In this document: positions 15,376 through 27,216 of the stretch, in pieces
How positions within the stretch are numbered: position 1 is the stretch's first letter
Layout of the letters: every line of letters starts with the position of its first letter
Notes under the pieces: generated by a model
The model's input: the letters and a program-made list of their open reading frames with translations, nothing else
Database searches by the model: none
What the model was told of the DNA's origin: nothing
Position numbers and translations under genes: made by a program
Assembly: GCA_036495525.1 (NCBI GenBank)
Contig: DASXMR010000135.1
Coordinates: 1-59,880, forward strand
Reading direction: 5' to 3'
Origin: DASXMR01 sp036495525
Lineage (GTDB): Bacteria; Actinomycetota; Actinomycetes; Streptosporangiales; Streptosporangiaceae
DNA: 59,880 nucleotides

Positions 15376-15924
15376 ATGCCGAGCGTCTACTGCACCCGCT
15401 GCGGCGAGGCGAATCACGAGGGTGCCCGTTTCTGCTCCCAGTGCGGCAACCCGCTGGTCCGGGGGCAGGGCGAAGGCGGCGCCGAGACGACGTCGGTGTT
15501 CTCGGTCAGCGGCGTGGATGCGCCCGAGGCCGAGTTCGGCGAGGATTCGGTCACCGATGCCGCGACCCTGGACGCGCTGCCGTCGGGCACCGCGCTGCTG
15601 GTGGTACGCCGCGGGCCGAATGCGGGCAGCCGGTTCCTGCTGGATAGCGACCTGACCCTGATCGGCCGGCACCCGGACAGCGACATCTTCCTCGACGACG
15701 TGACCGTCTCCCGCCGGCATGCGGAGTTCTACCGGCAGGGCTCCCGGTTTACTGTGCGCGACGTGGGCAGCCTCAACGGCACCTACGTGAACCGGGAGAG
15801 GATCGAGCAGGCCGACCTGAACGGCGGGGACGAGGTCCAGGTGGGCAAGTTCCGGCTGGTGTTCCTGCTCGGCCCGCGCTCCCAGGCCGGATACGGCAGC
15901 GGGGGCGCGCAGGTCGGGGGATGA
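15376..15924 (+). CDS. garA: GarA/OdhI-type FHA regulator with N-terminal zinc ribbon
   Basis: This 182-aa protein opens with a zinc ribbon (CTRCGE, then FCSQCG; two CxxC pairs within residues 6-25). The phosphorylation motif E-T-T-S-V-F follows at about residue 37. The FHA domain comes next: IGRHPDSDIFLDDVTVSRRH, then NGTYVNRERIE. In mycobacteria and corynebacteria this protein is phosphorylated on the ETTS threonines by PknB/PknG-type kinases and, when unphosphorylated, inhibits 2-oxoglutarate dehydrogenase and glutamate dehydrogenase. Mycobacterial and corynebacterial GarA/OdhI lack the ribbon. The ATG at 15376 follows GGGAGGCGGC. The 3' end overlaps the MerR gene by four bases, as a coupled pair. 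Confidence 0.9.
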   Translation: MPSVYCTRCGEANHEGARFCSQCGNPLVRGQGEGGAETTSVFSVSGVDAPEAEFGEDSVTDAATLDALPSGTALLVVRRGPNAGSRFLLDSDLTLIGRHPDSDIFLDDVTVSRRHAEFYRQGSRFTVRDVGSLNGTYVNRERIEQADLNGGDEVQVGKFRLVFLLGPRSQAGYGSGGAQVGG

Positions 15925-16706
15925 ACGCGCAGTCTGCCCAGGCCTACTTCGGCATCGGCGAGGTGCTGGCCCAGCTCAGGGGGGAATTCCCGGATATCCG
16001 GGTGTCCAAGATCCGCTTCCTCGAGTCCGAGGGGCTGATCGCGCCGGCCAGGTTGCCGTCCAGGTACCGCCGGTTCAGCCCCGCCGACGTCGAGCGGCTG
16101 CGGTTCATTCTCACCGCGCAGCGGGACCACTACCTGCCGCTGCGGGTCATCAGGGAGCAGCTGGCCGGGCCCGGCCACCCGGACGGCCAGGGCAACGACG
16201 AAGACGGCGGCGGCGGCCGGGCCGAAGAGGTGCTGCTCAGCAGGCGCGAGCTGCTCGAGGCTGCTGGCATCGACGAATCTCAGCTGGCCGAGCTTGAGGC
16301 GTACGGGCTGGTCCGGCGGTCCGGGCGGCATTACGGGCCGGACGCTCTTGACGCGGCCGTCGCGGTCGCCGCGCTGGCCCCCTTCGGGGTGCAGGCCAGG
16401 CACCTGCGGGCGGTGCGCGCCGCGGCCGAGCGAGAGGTGTCGCTGGTCGAGCAAGTGGTCGCGCCGATCCTGCGGCAGCGCAGCGCGCAGTCAAGGGAAC
16501 TAGCTGGCCAGCAGGCCAGGCAGGTCGCGGCGCTGCTGCTGCCGTTGCACCGGGCGCTGGTCGAGGCCGCACTGGCCGAGGCCGGGCTGCCCGGCGCCCC
16601 GCTCGCCGGGGCCGGGCCGCCAGCCGGCGTCATGCGCGCGCCGGCCACGGCAGATCCGCCCGGTCACCGGGCGGATGACCGCGGCATAGCAGGCGCCAGC
16701 GCATAG
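15921..16706 (+). CDS. ftsR: MerR-family regulator, FtsR/Rv1828 type
   Basis: The 261-aa protein has an N-terminal winged helix (FGIGEVLAQLRGEFPDIRVS, then KIRFLESEGLI and RYRRFSPADVERLRFI), the MerR DNA-binding pattern. A second helical domain (about 110-200: LSRRELLEAAGIDESQL) and an Ala-rich tail follow. Coupling to garA and the downstream DUF151 gene match the position of Rv1828 and of corynebacterial FtsR, an activator of ftsZ. A Gly/Asp-rich linker (GNDEDGGGGR) separates the domains. The regulatory target here is inferred from synteny only. Confidence 0.85.
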   Translation: MNAQSAQAYFGIGEVLAQLRGEFPDIRVSKIRFLESEGLIAPARLPSRYRRFSPADVERLRFILTAQRDHYLPLRVIREQLAGPGHPDGQGNDEDGGGGRAEEVLLSRRELLEAAGIDESQLAELEAYGLVRRSGRHYGPDALDAAVAVAALAPFGVQARHLRAVRAAAEREVSLVEQVVAPILRQRSAQSRELAGQQARQVAALLLPLHRALVEAALAEAGLPGAPLAGAGPPAGVMRAPATADPPGHRADDRGIAGASA

Positions 16707-16788
16707 CTCTCGGTGCCGGTTGGCGCATCGAGCGGGTTGCGAACCCGCCCAGACCTACATCGGCCGGGTTAGCGCTGCGGCCAGCCGT

Positions 16789-16924
16789 GCATGACGCGGC
16801 GCCGGCCGGGCAACCCAGGCCGTGAGCATCGGACACCAGATCGCGGCGTGGTCAGATGCCCGCGCATGACGGGGCGCCGGCCAGGCAACCCAGGCCGTGA
16901 ACATCGGACACCAGATCGCGGTGT
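16789..16924 (+). repeat. Tandem 61-bp direct repeat upstream of the DUF151 gene
   Basis: Copy 1 (16789-16849) and copy 2 (16864-16924) match at 57 of 61 positions, with a 75-bp period. Both contain the dyad ACACC-N7-GGTGT; copy 2 is perfect and copy 1 has one change (GGCGT). The second copy ends four bases before the TTGACA of a candidate promoter. This could be a duplicated operator or a recent tandem duplication of a promoter-proximal segment. Confidence 0.85.
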
Positions 16925-16927
16925 ACT

Positions 16928-16956
16928 TTGACAAAGGGAGTGCCTTCGAGCACGGT
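16928..16956 (+). promoter_or_regulatory. Candidate promoter of the DUF151 nuclease gene
   Basis: TTGACA (16928-16933) is a consensus -35. After 17 bases comes CACGGT (16951-16956), a weak -10 with the conserved A2 and T6. The start would lie about 40 bases before the GTG at 17005, immediately downstream of the 61-bp repeats. Confidence 0.5.
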
Positions 16957-17004
16957 CCACTACGCCGGACAGCGCAGCACGCGCATGTGAGGGACGGAGC
17001 CGCC

Positions 17005-17475
17005 GTGAGGCAGATGGAGGTCGTCGGCGTCCGCGTTGAGATGCCTACGAACAGCCCCATCGTCCTGCTGAAAGAGACGCAGGGAGACCGCTACCTGCCG
17101 ATCTGGATCGGGCCAATGGAGGCAACAGCTATCGCCTTCGCGCAGCAGGGCATGGTGCCGCCTCGGCCGCTCACGCATGACCTGCTGCGTGACGTTCTCG
17201 AAGCGCTGAACGTCCAGCTCAAGACCGTCAACATCACCGCCCTGCGGGACGGGATCTTCTTCGCCGACCTCATCTTCTCCAACGGCCGGGAGGTCAGCGC
17301 CCGGCCTTCTGACTCCATCGCGCTGGCGCTCCGCACCGGCGCGACAATCTTCGCTAGCGAGGAGATCCTGGACGAAGCGGGCGTGCCTATTCCAGACGAG
17401 CAGGAGGACGAAGTCGAGAAATTCCGGGAGTTCCTCGACACCATCACGCCGGAGGATTTCGGCAGCTCAGCATGA
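17005..17475 (+). CDS. Bifunctional nuclease family protein (DUF151)
   Basis: The 156-aa protein has the DUF151 core: PIVLLKETQGDRYLPIWIGP, EATAIAFAQQG, RPLTHDLLRDVLEALN, and the closing DSIALALRTGATIFASEEIL, followed by an acidic C-terminus. Family members were reported as dual DNase/RNase proteins, but the biological role in actinobacteria is unsettled. GTG 17005 is chosen because VEVVGV-type starts are conserved and GAGGGACGGAG lies upstream. It sits between two MerR genes as in mycobacteria. Its coding sequence looks less GC-rich than its neighbours. Confidence 0.88.
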   Translation: MRQMEVVGVRVEMPTNSPIVLLKETQGDRYLPIWIGPMEATAIAFAQQGMVPPRPLTHDLLRDVLEALNVQLKTVNITALRDGIFFADLIFSNGREVSARPSDSIALALRTGATIFASEEILDEAGVPIPDEQEDEVEKFREFLDTITPEDFGSSA

Positions 17476-17693
17476 CGAGGCAGGCCGCGAGCGAGTGCCG
17501 CTGACGGCGCCTGCGCTGGCTGTCTTCGGCTGCTAACCGAGGGCGGCAGCTAGGCCACGACGCCGGTCAGGCGCAGTCCCTCCAGCAGCAAGTCCAGGCG
17601 CCAAATAGCTGGCGGGCCAGGCTCGATTCAGGCCAGGCGCGGAGTGCTGGTTTGTCACGACTCGACTGACCCGCGACGCGCCGCATCCGATCG

Positions 17694-17723
17694 TTGACGC
17701 GGTCACCGCTGCCGGCCTACCGT
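17694..17723 (+). promoter_or_regulatory. Candidate promoter of the second MerR gene
   Basis: TTGACG (17694-17699), an 18-base spacer and TACCGT (17718-17723) form a good SigA-like promoter. The predicted start is about 40 bases before GTG 17769. Confidence 0.55.
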
Positions 17724-17768
17724 GCGAAACGAGTACCGGGGGTTCTGCTCCCCTGGCAGGAGGTGGGC

Positions 17769-18467
<699 letters not shown>

Positions 18468-18603
18468 GGAAGGCCGCGTTCTGCCTGTCGGGCACTGAGC
18501 TGCGGCCCGCCTTGACCGCGCTGCCCTGCGTTCTGCCGCTTATCAGCGCTGCTTCCGCCGTACAGGCGCCCGGCTCGGGTAGGCTCAGCTGGGCTGATGA
18601 CAC

Positions 18604-18706
18604 CGCCCGGGAGAGATCCCGTGCCGCCAGCGCGGGGCGCCGAAGGGGCAACCTCCCCGGAACCTCTCAGGCAAAAGGACCGGGCGGGACAAGCATCTCT
18701 GAAACC
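18604..18706 (+). ncRNA. Glycine riboswitch in the gcvP leader
   Basis: The conserved glycine-aptamer blocks are present in order: GGGAGAGATC (from 18609), GCGCCGAAGGGGCAACCTCC (18638-18657), CTCTCAGGCAAAAGGACCG (18664-18682), and the closing ATCTCTGAAA (about 18695). These are the pairing and glycine-contact elements. I see one complete aptamer; the following GACAGAGGGGGAG may belong to the ghost or expression-platform region. TAGGCT at 18580-18585 is a fitting -10, placing the transcription start just before the aptamer. It should couple glycine level to expression of glycine cleavage protein P. Confidence 0.9.
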
Positions 18707-18800
18707 CAGCGCGGCGACGCCGCGATCGCGGCAGCGCGAGGTGACAGAGGGGGAGCAGGCACTGTCCGCGGCAGCGGGACCCGGCTCCTCAGGAGGCCCT

Positions 18801-21644
<2,844 letters not shown>

Positions 21645-21659
21645 CCAGCGGCAACGATC

Positions 21660-21685
21660 GGGCGCAGTAAGGGCCGGCTGCGCCC
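21660..21685. terminator. Hairpin between convergent gcvP and pxpA
   Basis: GGGCGCAG (21660-21667) and CTGCGCCC (21678-21685) form an 8-bp stem with a 10-base loop. It lies 15 bases after gcvP and 35 bases past pxpA on the other strand, so it could end transcription from either side. Confidence 0.5.
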
Positions 21686-21719
21686 GGCTCCGCTGAGTCC
21701 GGGCAGGGCCCGCGCCAGG

Positions 21720-22514
21720 TCAGGCGAACGCGCGGACTGCTATCTGGTGCTCGGCCAGCGAACCGCGCAGCGCGCGGGCCAGGCTGACCGCGCCTGGAGT
21801 GTCGCCGTGCAGGCAGATCGAGTCGGCGGCCACCGTGACTGGCGTGCCGTCGCTGGCGGGCACCGGCTGGCCGGACGCGATGCGACTGCCGCGGTCGGCG
21901 ACCACGTCGGGGTCGGTCAGCACCGCGCCTGGCTCGCTGCGCGGCACCAGCCGGCCAGCGGGGGTGTAGCCGCGGTCGGCGAAGCCCTCCCGCAGCACGG
22001 TGATGCCGCGGGACGCCATGACCTCGACCGCCGGGCTGCCGGCCAGCACGAGCACGGCGAGGTCGCCGCCATATCCGAGCACCGCTTCGGCGAGCGCGCC
22101 GGCCAGCGCCTCGTTGTCGGCCAGGTCGTTGTAGAGAGCGCCGTGCGCCTTCACGTACCGCACCGAAGTACCGTGCCGGCGGCAGAACGCCTCCAGCGCG
22201 CCGATCTGGAACAGCACGTCGGTCACCAGCTCGGCCGGGCTGACGATCATCCGGCGGCGGCCGAAGCCGACCAGGTCGGGGTAGGAGACGTGCGCCCCCA
22301 CGGTCACGCCGAGGCTGACCGCCAGCGCCACGGTCGCGTCCATCGTCCGCGGGTCCCCGGCGTGGAAACCGCAGGCCACGTTCGCACTGCTGATCTCGCC
22401 GAGCAGCTCGGAGTCCGCGCCCATCCGGTACGCGCCGAAGCTCTCGCCGACATCACTGTTGAGGTCGATCACAACCTCGCCGGCCCCGTCGGCCGCACTT
22501 GCTTGTTCCGTCAT
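21720..22514 (-). CDS. pxpA: 5-oxoprolinase subunit A (LamB/YcsF family)
   Basis: The 264-aa protein begins IDLNSDVGESFGAYRMGAD and carries SANVACGFHAGDPRTM, GAHVSYPDLVGFGRR and YVKAHGALYNDLA, the LamB/YcsF signatures. With PxpB and PxpC it hydrolyses 5-oxoproline to glutamate using ATP. Neither partner is adjacent, which is unusual because the three are normally in one operon. It lies downstream of the HpnB-like gene on the same strand with a gap of about 110 bp. Confidence 0.9.
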   Translation of the reverse strand: MTEQASAADGAGEVVIDLNSDVGESFGAYRMGADSELLGEISSANVACGFHAGDPRTMDATVALAVSLGVTVGAHVSYPDLVGFGRRRMIVSPAELVTDVLFQIGALEAFCRRHGTSVRYVKAHGALYNDLADNEALAGALAEAVLGYGGDLAVLVLAGSPAVEVMASRGITVLREGFADRGYTPAGRLVPRSEPGAVLTDPDVVADRGSRIASGQPVPASDGTPVTVAADSICLHGDTPGAVSLARALRGSLAEHQIAVRAFA

Positions 22515-22625
22515 CAGCCCGCCTCCGCCATCACCGTGATGTTAGCGGCGCGATGACGGACGCGACGGCCGGCCGAAGGCTGGCCCGAGCGAACGGCATG
22601 CGGGGCCCGGGGGCCGTCCCCCCGA

Positions 22626-23804
22626 TCAAACGGCCCTGCCCCTCCACTCGCTGCGGCCGGCCAGGTGCCTGCGGGCGGAGTCCACGGTCATGGCCGCGTA
22701 CAGGCCGGCGATCAGCGGCAAGCCTGGCGCCCGCAATGGCGAGAGCAGGTACAGCCGCAGCATCGGCACGTAGCTGGCCGTCATCAGCGCCCAGCCGGCC
22801 AGCCCGGCGGCCAGCAGCCAGCCGGCCGTGGCGCCGCCGCCGGCCGCGAGTGCGATCAGCCCGGCCAGCGCGGCGCCCGGCGGCAGCAGGTAGAGCCAGG
22901 CAAGCCCGGCCACGGTGCCGGCGAGCAGCAGGGGCGAGTAGCGCAGCTGGGTGTAGGCGCTGCGGGCGACCATGTCCCACAGCTGCGCCAGTCCAGGGTA
23001 GGGACGCTCGCTGGTCACCTCCGTGCTGAGCCCGAGCCAGCAGGCCGCGCCCTGGCCGCGCTTCAGCAGCCGGCCGAGAGCCACGTCGTCGATCCGCGCG
23101 CCGCGTATCCGCTGCAGCCCGCCGGCTTTCTCCAGCACGGTGCGGCGCACCAGCATGCAGCCGCCGGCTGCCGCCGCGGTCCGCGCGCCTCGCCGGTTCA
23201 CCAGCGCGAACGGGTACAGCTGCGCGAAGAAGTAGACAAAGGCCGGCACGATCAGCCGCTCCCAGAACGTCGCAGCCCGCAGCAGCGCCATCTGCGACAC
23301 CAGGTCAAGGCGAGCGGACTCGGCGGCGCGGACCAGCGCGGCCAGCGTGCCAGGCGCGTAGCCGATGTCGGAGTCGGTGAACAGCAGGTACCCGGGCTCG
23401 CCAGCAGCCCGCACGCCCTGCTCCATCGCCCAGACCTTGCCGGCCCAGCCCGGCGGGGTGGGCGTGCCAGCGATGACACGCAACGCCGCGCCAGCCGATG
23501 GTGCGGCGGACGGCGCGGCGGCGGCGCTGGCTGCCACTTCGGCCGTGCCGTCGTTGCTGTCGTCGTCGACCAGGATCACGGTGAACGGGCCGGGGTACTG
23601 CTGGCCAAGCAGCGCAGGCAGCGTTCCGGGCAGCACGGCTGCCTCGTTCCTGGCCGGCACCACCGCGACGACGGCGGGCCAGCTGGACGGCCTGGCGGTG
23701 ACGGCTGGCAGCCGCTGACCGGTGCGCCAGAACCGGCCGTGCCCTGCCAGCAGGTAAGCCCACGCGGCCGCGGCAGCCAGCGTGAGCACCGCAGCTGCTG
23801 GCAT
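22626..23804 (-). CDS. hpnB: Membrane glycosyltransferase family 2, HpnB-like
   Basis: This 392-aa protein has an N-terminal membrane segment, then a GT-A domain: VVAVVPARNEAAVLPGTLPA, VILVDDDSNDGT, LLFTDSDIGYAPGTL (the D-x-D-type metal site), and the acceptor motif IRGARIDDVALGRLLKRGQ. Four or so hydrophobic segments follow (LAGTVAGLAWLYLLPPG and later). The pattern matches hopene-associated glycosyltransferases (HpnB). No squalene-hopene cyclase gene is nearby, so the link to hopanoids is only familial. ATG 23804 was taken because the first membrane helix follows directly; ATG 23822 or an earlier start is possible. Confidence 0.8.
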   Translation of the reverse strand: MPAAAVLTLAAAAAWAYLLAGHGRFWRTGQRLPAVTARPSSWPAVVAVVPARNEAAVLPGTLPALLGQQYPGPFTVILVDDDSNDGTAEVAASAAAAPSAAPSAGAALRVIAGTPTPPGWAGKVWAMEQGVRAAGEPGYLLFTDSDIGYAPGTLAALVRAAESARLDLVSQMALLRAATFWERLIVPAFVYFFAQLYPFALVNRRGARTAAAAGGCMLVRRTVLEKAGGLQRIRGARIDDVALGRLLKRGQGAACWLGLSTEVTSERPYPGLAQLWDMVARSAYTQLRYSPLLLAGTVAGLAWLYLLPPGAALAGLIALAAGGGATAGWLLAAGLAGWALMTASYVPMLRLYLLSPLRAPGLPLIAGLYAAMTVDSARRHLAGRSEWRGRAV

Positions 23805-23884
23805 GGGCACAGCCTGGCACATGACAGCCGCTCGCTGGTCAGCCAGACTGGTCGCTTCGCGGGACGAGCAGCGAGGGGCCATCG

Positions 23885-24229
23885 ATGCAGGACATCACCG
23901 GTGCCGGGGCGTTCACCCGGCCGGACTCAGGTCAGCAGGCGCAGTGGATCGAGCAGCTGCGGGTCGCCGACCTGAGCGTGGGCACCTACTCCATCCCGGC
24001 CGGCGGCACTGACGACCAGGAGCCGCACGCCGAGGACGAGATTTACCTGGTCACCGTCGGCCGGGCAACCCTTGAGGCCGGCGGCACGAGGGCGCCAGCC
24101 GTGCCCGGCTCGGTGCTCTACGTGCCGGCCGGCGAGCCGCACCGGTTCACCGGCATCACCGAGGACCTGGCGGCCGTGGTGGTGTTCGCCCCGGCTGAGG
24201 GGACACGGGGGGTCAGCACCCCGGAATAG
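23885..24229 (+). CDS. Single-domain cupin protein
   Basis: The 114-aa beta-barrel protein has PHAEDEIYLVTVGRATLE and PGSVLYVPAGEPHRFTGI, the two cupin motifs. The metal ligands expected from them (His, Glu and the second-motif His) are present. Small cupins bind a metal and a ligand; many act as isomerases, dioxygenases or ligand-sensing proteins. The substrate is unknown. GAGGGG precedes the ATG. It is divergent from the glycosyltransferase and about 10 bp before uvrC. Confidence 0.8.
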   Translation: MQDITGAGAFTRPDSGQQAQWIEQLRVADLSVGTYSIPAGGTDDQEPHAEDEIYLVTVGRATLEAGGTRAPAVPGSVLYVPAGEPHRFTGITEDLAAVVVFAPAEGTRGVSTPE

Positions 24230-24238
24230 AGTGACAGC

Positions 24239-26341
24239 GTGGCAGATCCGGCGACCTACCGGCCGGCCCCCGGCTCGATTCCCGAGTCGCCCGGCGTGTA
24301 CCGGTTCAGCGACGAGCACGGCCGGGTCATCTATGTCGGCAAGGCCAAGAGCCTGCGCTCCCGGCTCAATTCATACTTCGCTGACTACGTCGGCCTGCAC
24401 CCCAGGACCCAGTCGATGGTGCGGTCGGCCGCCAAGGTCGACTGGACTGTCGTTGGCACCGAGGTCGAGGCGCTGCAGCTGGAGTACTCCTGGATCAAGG
24501 AGTTCGACCCGCGGTTCAACGTCAGGTACCGCGACGACAAGAGCTATCCCTACCTCGCGGTGACGATGGACGAGGAGTTCCCGCGGGTCACCGTGATGCG
24601 CGGGGCCAAGCGCCGCGGCACCCGGTATTTCGGCCCGTACTCGCACGCGTGGGCGATCCGCGACACCGTCGACACGCTGCTGCGGGTGTTCCCGGTGCGG
24701 ACCTGCTCGGCTGGCGTGTTCCGGCGGGCCGGCCAGATCGGCCGGCCCTGCCTGCTCGGCTATATCGGCAAGTGCTCCGCGCCGTGCGTCGGGCGGATCG
24801 ACGCGGCTGCGCACCGGCAGCTCGCCGAGGAGTTCTGCGACTTCATGGCCGGCCAGACCGGCAAGTTCACCCGGCGGCTTGAGACGGAGATGCGCCAGGC
24901 CGCGCGCGGCGAGGAGTACGAGCGCGCGGCGCGGCTGCGCGACGACATCAAGGCGCTGGAACGGGCGCTGGAGAAGCAGGCGGTCGTGCTGCCCGACGGC
25001 ACTGACTGCGATGTCATCGCCCTGGCCGAGGACCAGCTGGAGGCGGCGGTCCAGGTCTTCTACGTGCGAGACGGCCGGGTGCGCGGGCAGCGCGGCTGGG
25101 TCGTGGACAAGGTCGAGGACGTGAGCACCGCCGAGCTGGTGGAGCAGTTCCTCGGCCAGGTGTACCGGGACGACCGGGTGGCCGGCGAGGAAACGGCCGA
25201 CGCCGCGCAGGAGCAGCCGGGCCCCGGCCGGCCAGCCCGCTCGCGTGGCCGCCGGACTGGGCCGGGCCGGGCCGGGGCAGGCCGGAGCAGCGGCGGGCGC
25301 GCAGCCGTGCCCCGTGAGGTGCTGGTGCCCGAGCTGCCACCGAGCCCGGAAGCGGTCGAGGAATGGCTGGCGGCCCGCCGCGGCAGCCGGGTCAGCCTGC
25401 GGGTTCCCAGGCGCGGTGACAAGAAGGCGCTGCTGGACACCGTGTCAAGGAACGCCGGCGAGTCGCTGGCGCTGCACAAGACCAGGCGGGCCAGCGACCT
25501 CACCATCCGCAGCCGGGCGATGCACCAGATCCAGGAGGCCCTCGGGCTGGACGAGGCGCCGCTGCGGATCGAGTGCTACGACGTGTCCAACTTGCAGGGC
25601 ACTCACGTGGTCGCGTCGATGATCGTGTTCGAGGACGGGATCGCGCGCAAGTCGGAGTACCGGCGGTTCAGCATCAAGGGCACCGGCGGCACCGACGACG
25701 TGGCGGCCATCTACGAGGTGATCACCCGCCGGTTCCGCCGTTACCTGGAGGAGAAGCAGGCCGCGGCCGAGCTGGATGAGCTCGCCGACCCGGTCGCTGC
25801 CGCACTGGCCGCCGCCGAGCCCGCCAGCCAGCGCAAGTTCGCCTACCCGCCAAGCCTCATCGTGATCGACGGCGGTCCCGCCCAGGTCGCGGCCGCGGTG
25901 CGGGCGATGGACGAGCTCGGCATCGTCGACGTCGCGGTGTGCGGCCTGGCCAAGCGGCTTGAGGAGGTCTGGCTGCCCGGCGAGGACAGCCCGGTCATCA
26001 TGCCGCGCAGCAGCGAGGGCCTGTACCTGCTGCAGCGGGTGCGCGACGAAGCGCACCGGTTCGCGATCACATATCACCGCAAGAAGCGCGCAGCGGCCAT
26101 GACCAGCAGCGAGCTTGACGCGGTACCGGGCCTAGGGCCCGCCAGGCGCGCTACGCTGCTGCGGCACTTCGGCTCCGTGCGCAGGCTGGCCGGCGCGCCG
26201 GCGGACGAGATCGCGGCGCTGCCCGGCATCGGGCCGCGGATCGCCGAGGCGGTGAGCACGGCGCTGCAGCGCGACGGGACGGCAGCGGGGGAGTCCGGCC
26301 AGCAGCAGGCCGGACAGGAGCGCACGGGGGGCGCGTCATGA
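24239..26341 (+). CDS. uvrC: Excinuclease ABC subunit C
   Basis: The 700-aa protein makes both incisions in UvrABC nucleotide excision repair. The GIY-YIG domain opens with IPESPGVYRFSDEHGRVIYV, then GKAKSLRSRL. A UVR motif (EYERAARLRDDIKALERALE) follows, then an RNase H-like endonuclease with IECYDVSNLQGTHVVASMI, and C-terminal helix-hairpin-helix repeats (AVPGLGPARRATLLRHFGSV; ALPGIGPRIAEAV). Between the UVR motif and the RNase H-like part, residues around 300-370 form an Arg/Gly/Ala/Glu-rich insertion longer than usual. GTG 24239 is the first start before the GIY domain. Its end overlaps rapZ by four bases. Confidence 0.95.
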   Translation: MADPATYRPAPGSIPESPGVYRFSDEHGRVIYVGKAKSLRSRLNSYFADYVGLHPRTQSMVRSAAKVDWTVVGTEVEALQLEYSWIKEFDPRFNVRYRDDKSYPYLAVTMDEEFPRVTVMRGAKRRGTRYFGPYSHAWAIRDTVDTLLRVFPVRTCSAGVFRRAGQIGRPCLLGYIGKCSAPCVGRIDAAAHRQLAEEFCDFMAGQTGKFTRRLETEMRQAARGEEYERAARLRDDIKALERALEKQAVVLPDGTDCDVIALAEDQLEAAVQVFYVRDGRVRGQRGWVVDKVEDVSTAELVEQFLGQVYRDDRVAGEETADAAQEQPGPGRPARSRGRRTGPGRAGAGRSSGGRAAVPREVLVPELPPSPEAVEEWLAARRGSRVSLRVPRRGDKKALLDTVSRNAGESLALHKTRRASDLTIRSRAMHQIQEALGLDEAPLRIECYDVSNLQGTHVVASMIVFEDGIARKSEYRRFSIKGTGGTDDVAAIYEVITRRFRRYLEEKQAAAELDELADPVAAALAAAEPASQRKFAYPPSLIVIDGGPAQVAAAVRAMDELGIVDVAVCGLAKRLEEVWLPGEDSPVIMPRSSEGLYLLQRVRDEAHRFAITYHRKKRAAAMTSSELDAVPGLGPARRATLLRHFGSVRRLAGAPADEIAALPGIGPRIAEAVSTALQRDGTAAGESGQQQAGQERTGGAS

Positions 26342-27213
26342 CGCAGGACCGGGCGGCGCCGGAGATCGTCATCATTACCGGCTTGTCGGGAGCAGGGCGC
26401 AGCACGGCGGCCAAGTCGCTGGAGGACCTGGACTGGTTCGTCGCCGACAACATCCCGCCCGACCTGCTGCCGACGATGGCTGACCTGGCCAGGCGGGCGA
26501 AGGGCGCGGTGCCGCGGCTGGCCGCCGTCGTCGACGTGCGCAGCCGCGCGTTCTCCACCGACCTCAAGTCGGCGGTCGGCGAGCTCGACGCCAGGGGGGT
26601 GCGGCCCTACGTTGTCTTCCTCGAGGCGGCCGACGACACGCTGGTGCGCCGGTTCGACAGCGTCAGCCGCCCGCATCCGCTGCAGGAGGGCGGCCGGGTT
26701 ATCGACGGGATCGCGGCCGAGCGGGAGCAGCTGGCCGGGCTGCGCGCCGAGGCGGACCTCGTGCTCGACACGACCGAGCTCAACGTGCACGAGCTGCGTG
26801 CCAGGATGCGCGACGCGTTCGGCGGCGACGCGGACATGACGCTGCGGGTCAGCGTCGTGTCCTTCGGCTTCAAGTACGGGCTGCCGGTGGACGCGGACAT
26901 GGTCGCCGACTGCCGGTTCCTGCCGAATCCGCACTGGGTGGCCGCGCTCGCCCCGCTCACCGGGCAGGACCGCGAAGTCAGGGACTTCGTGCTTGACCAA
27001 GACGGGGCAAGCGACTTCCTGCGCGCTTACGGCGAGGCCGTACGGGTCACGCTGGCCGGCTACGCGGGCGGCGGCAAGCAGCATGTGATGCTGGCGGTCG
27101 GCTGCACCGGCGGCAAGCACCGCAGCGTGGTGATCGCCGAGGAGCTCGCTGCGCGACTGGCCGGATCGTGGCCGGGCATCCAGGTCAGCCACCGGGACCT
27201 CGGGCGTGAGTAG
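26338..27213 (+). CDS. rapZ: RapZ-family nucleotide-binding adaptor protein
   Basis: The 291-aa P-loop protein has ITGLSGAGRSTAAKSLEDL, with Arg in place of the Walker A Lys, as in many actinobacterial members. FADNIPPDLLP-like VADNIPPDLLPTM, SVSRPHPLQEGG and VGCTGGKHRSVVIAEEL also mark the family. In Escherichia coli RapZ directs decay of a small RNA controlling GlmS; actinobacteria lack those RNAs, so the role here is unproven. The coupled uvrC-rapZ-yvcK-whiA order is conserved. ATG 26338 overlaps the uvrC stop. Confidence 0.93.
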   Translation: MTQDRAAPEIVIITGLSGAGRSTAAKSLEDLDWFVADNIPPDLLPTMADLARRAKGAVPRLAAVVDVRSRAFSTDLKSAVGELDARGVRPYVVFLEAADDTLVRRFDSVSRPHPLQEGGRVIDGIAAEREQLAGLRAEADLVLDTTELNVHELRARMRDAFGGDADMTLRVSVVSFGFKYGLPVDADMVADCRFLPNPHWVAALAPLTGQDREVRDFVLDQDGASDFLRAYGEAVRVTLAGYAGGGKQHVMLAVGCTGGKHRSVVIAEELAARLAGSWPGIQVSHRDLGRE

Positions 27214-27216
27214 GCC

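Noticed and set aside
22665..23975. A 436-codon plus-strand frame opposite the glycosyltransferase
   Set aside because: It has no recognisable motif and overlaps conserved GT2 motifs on the other strand.
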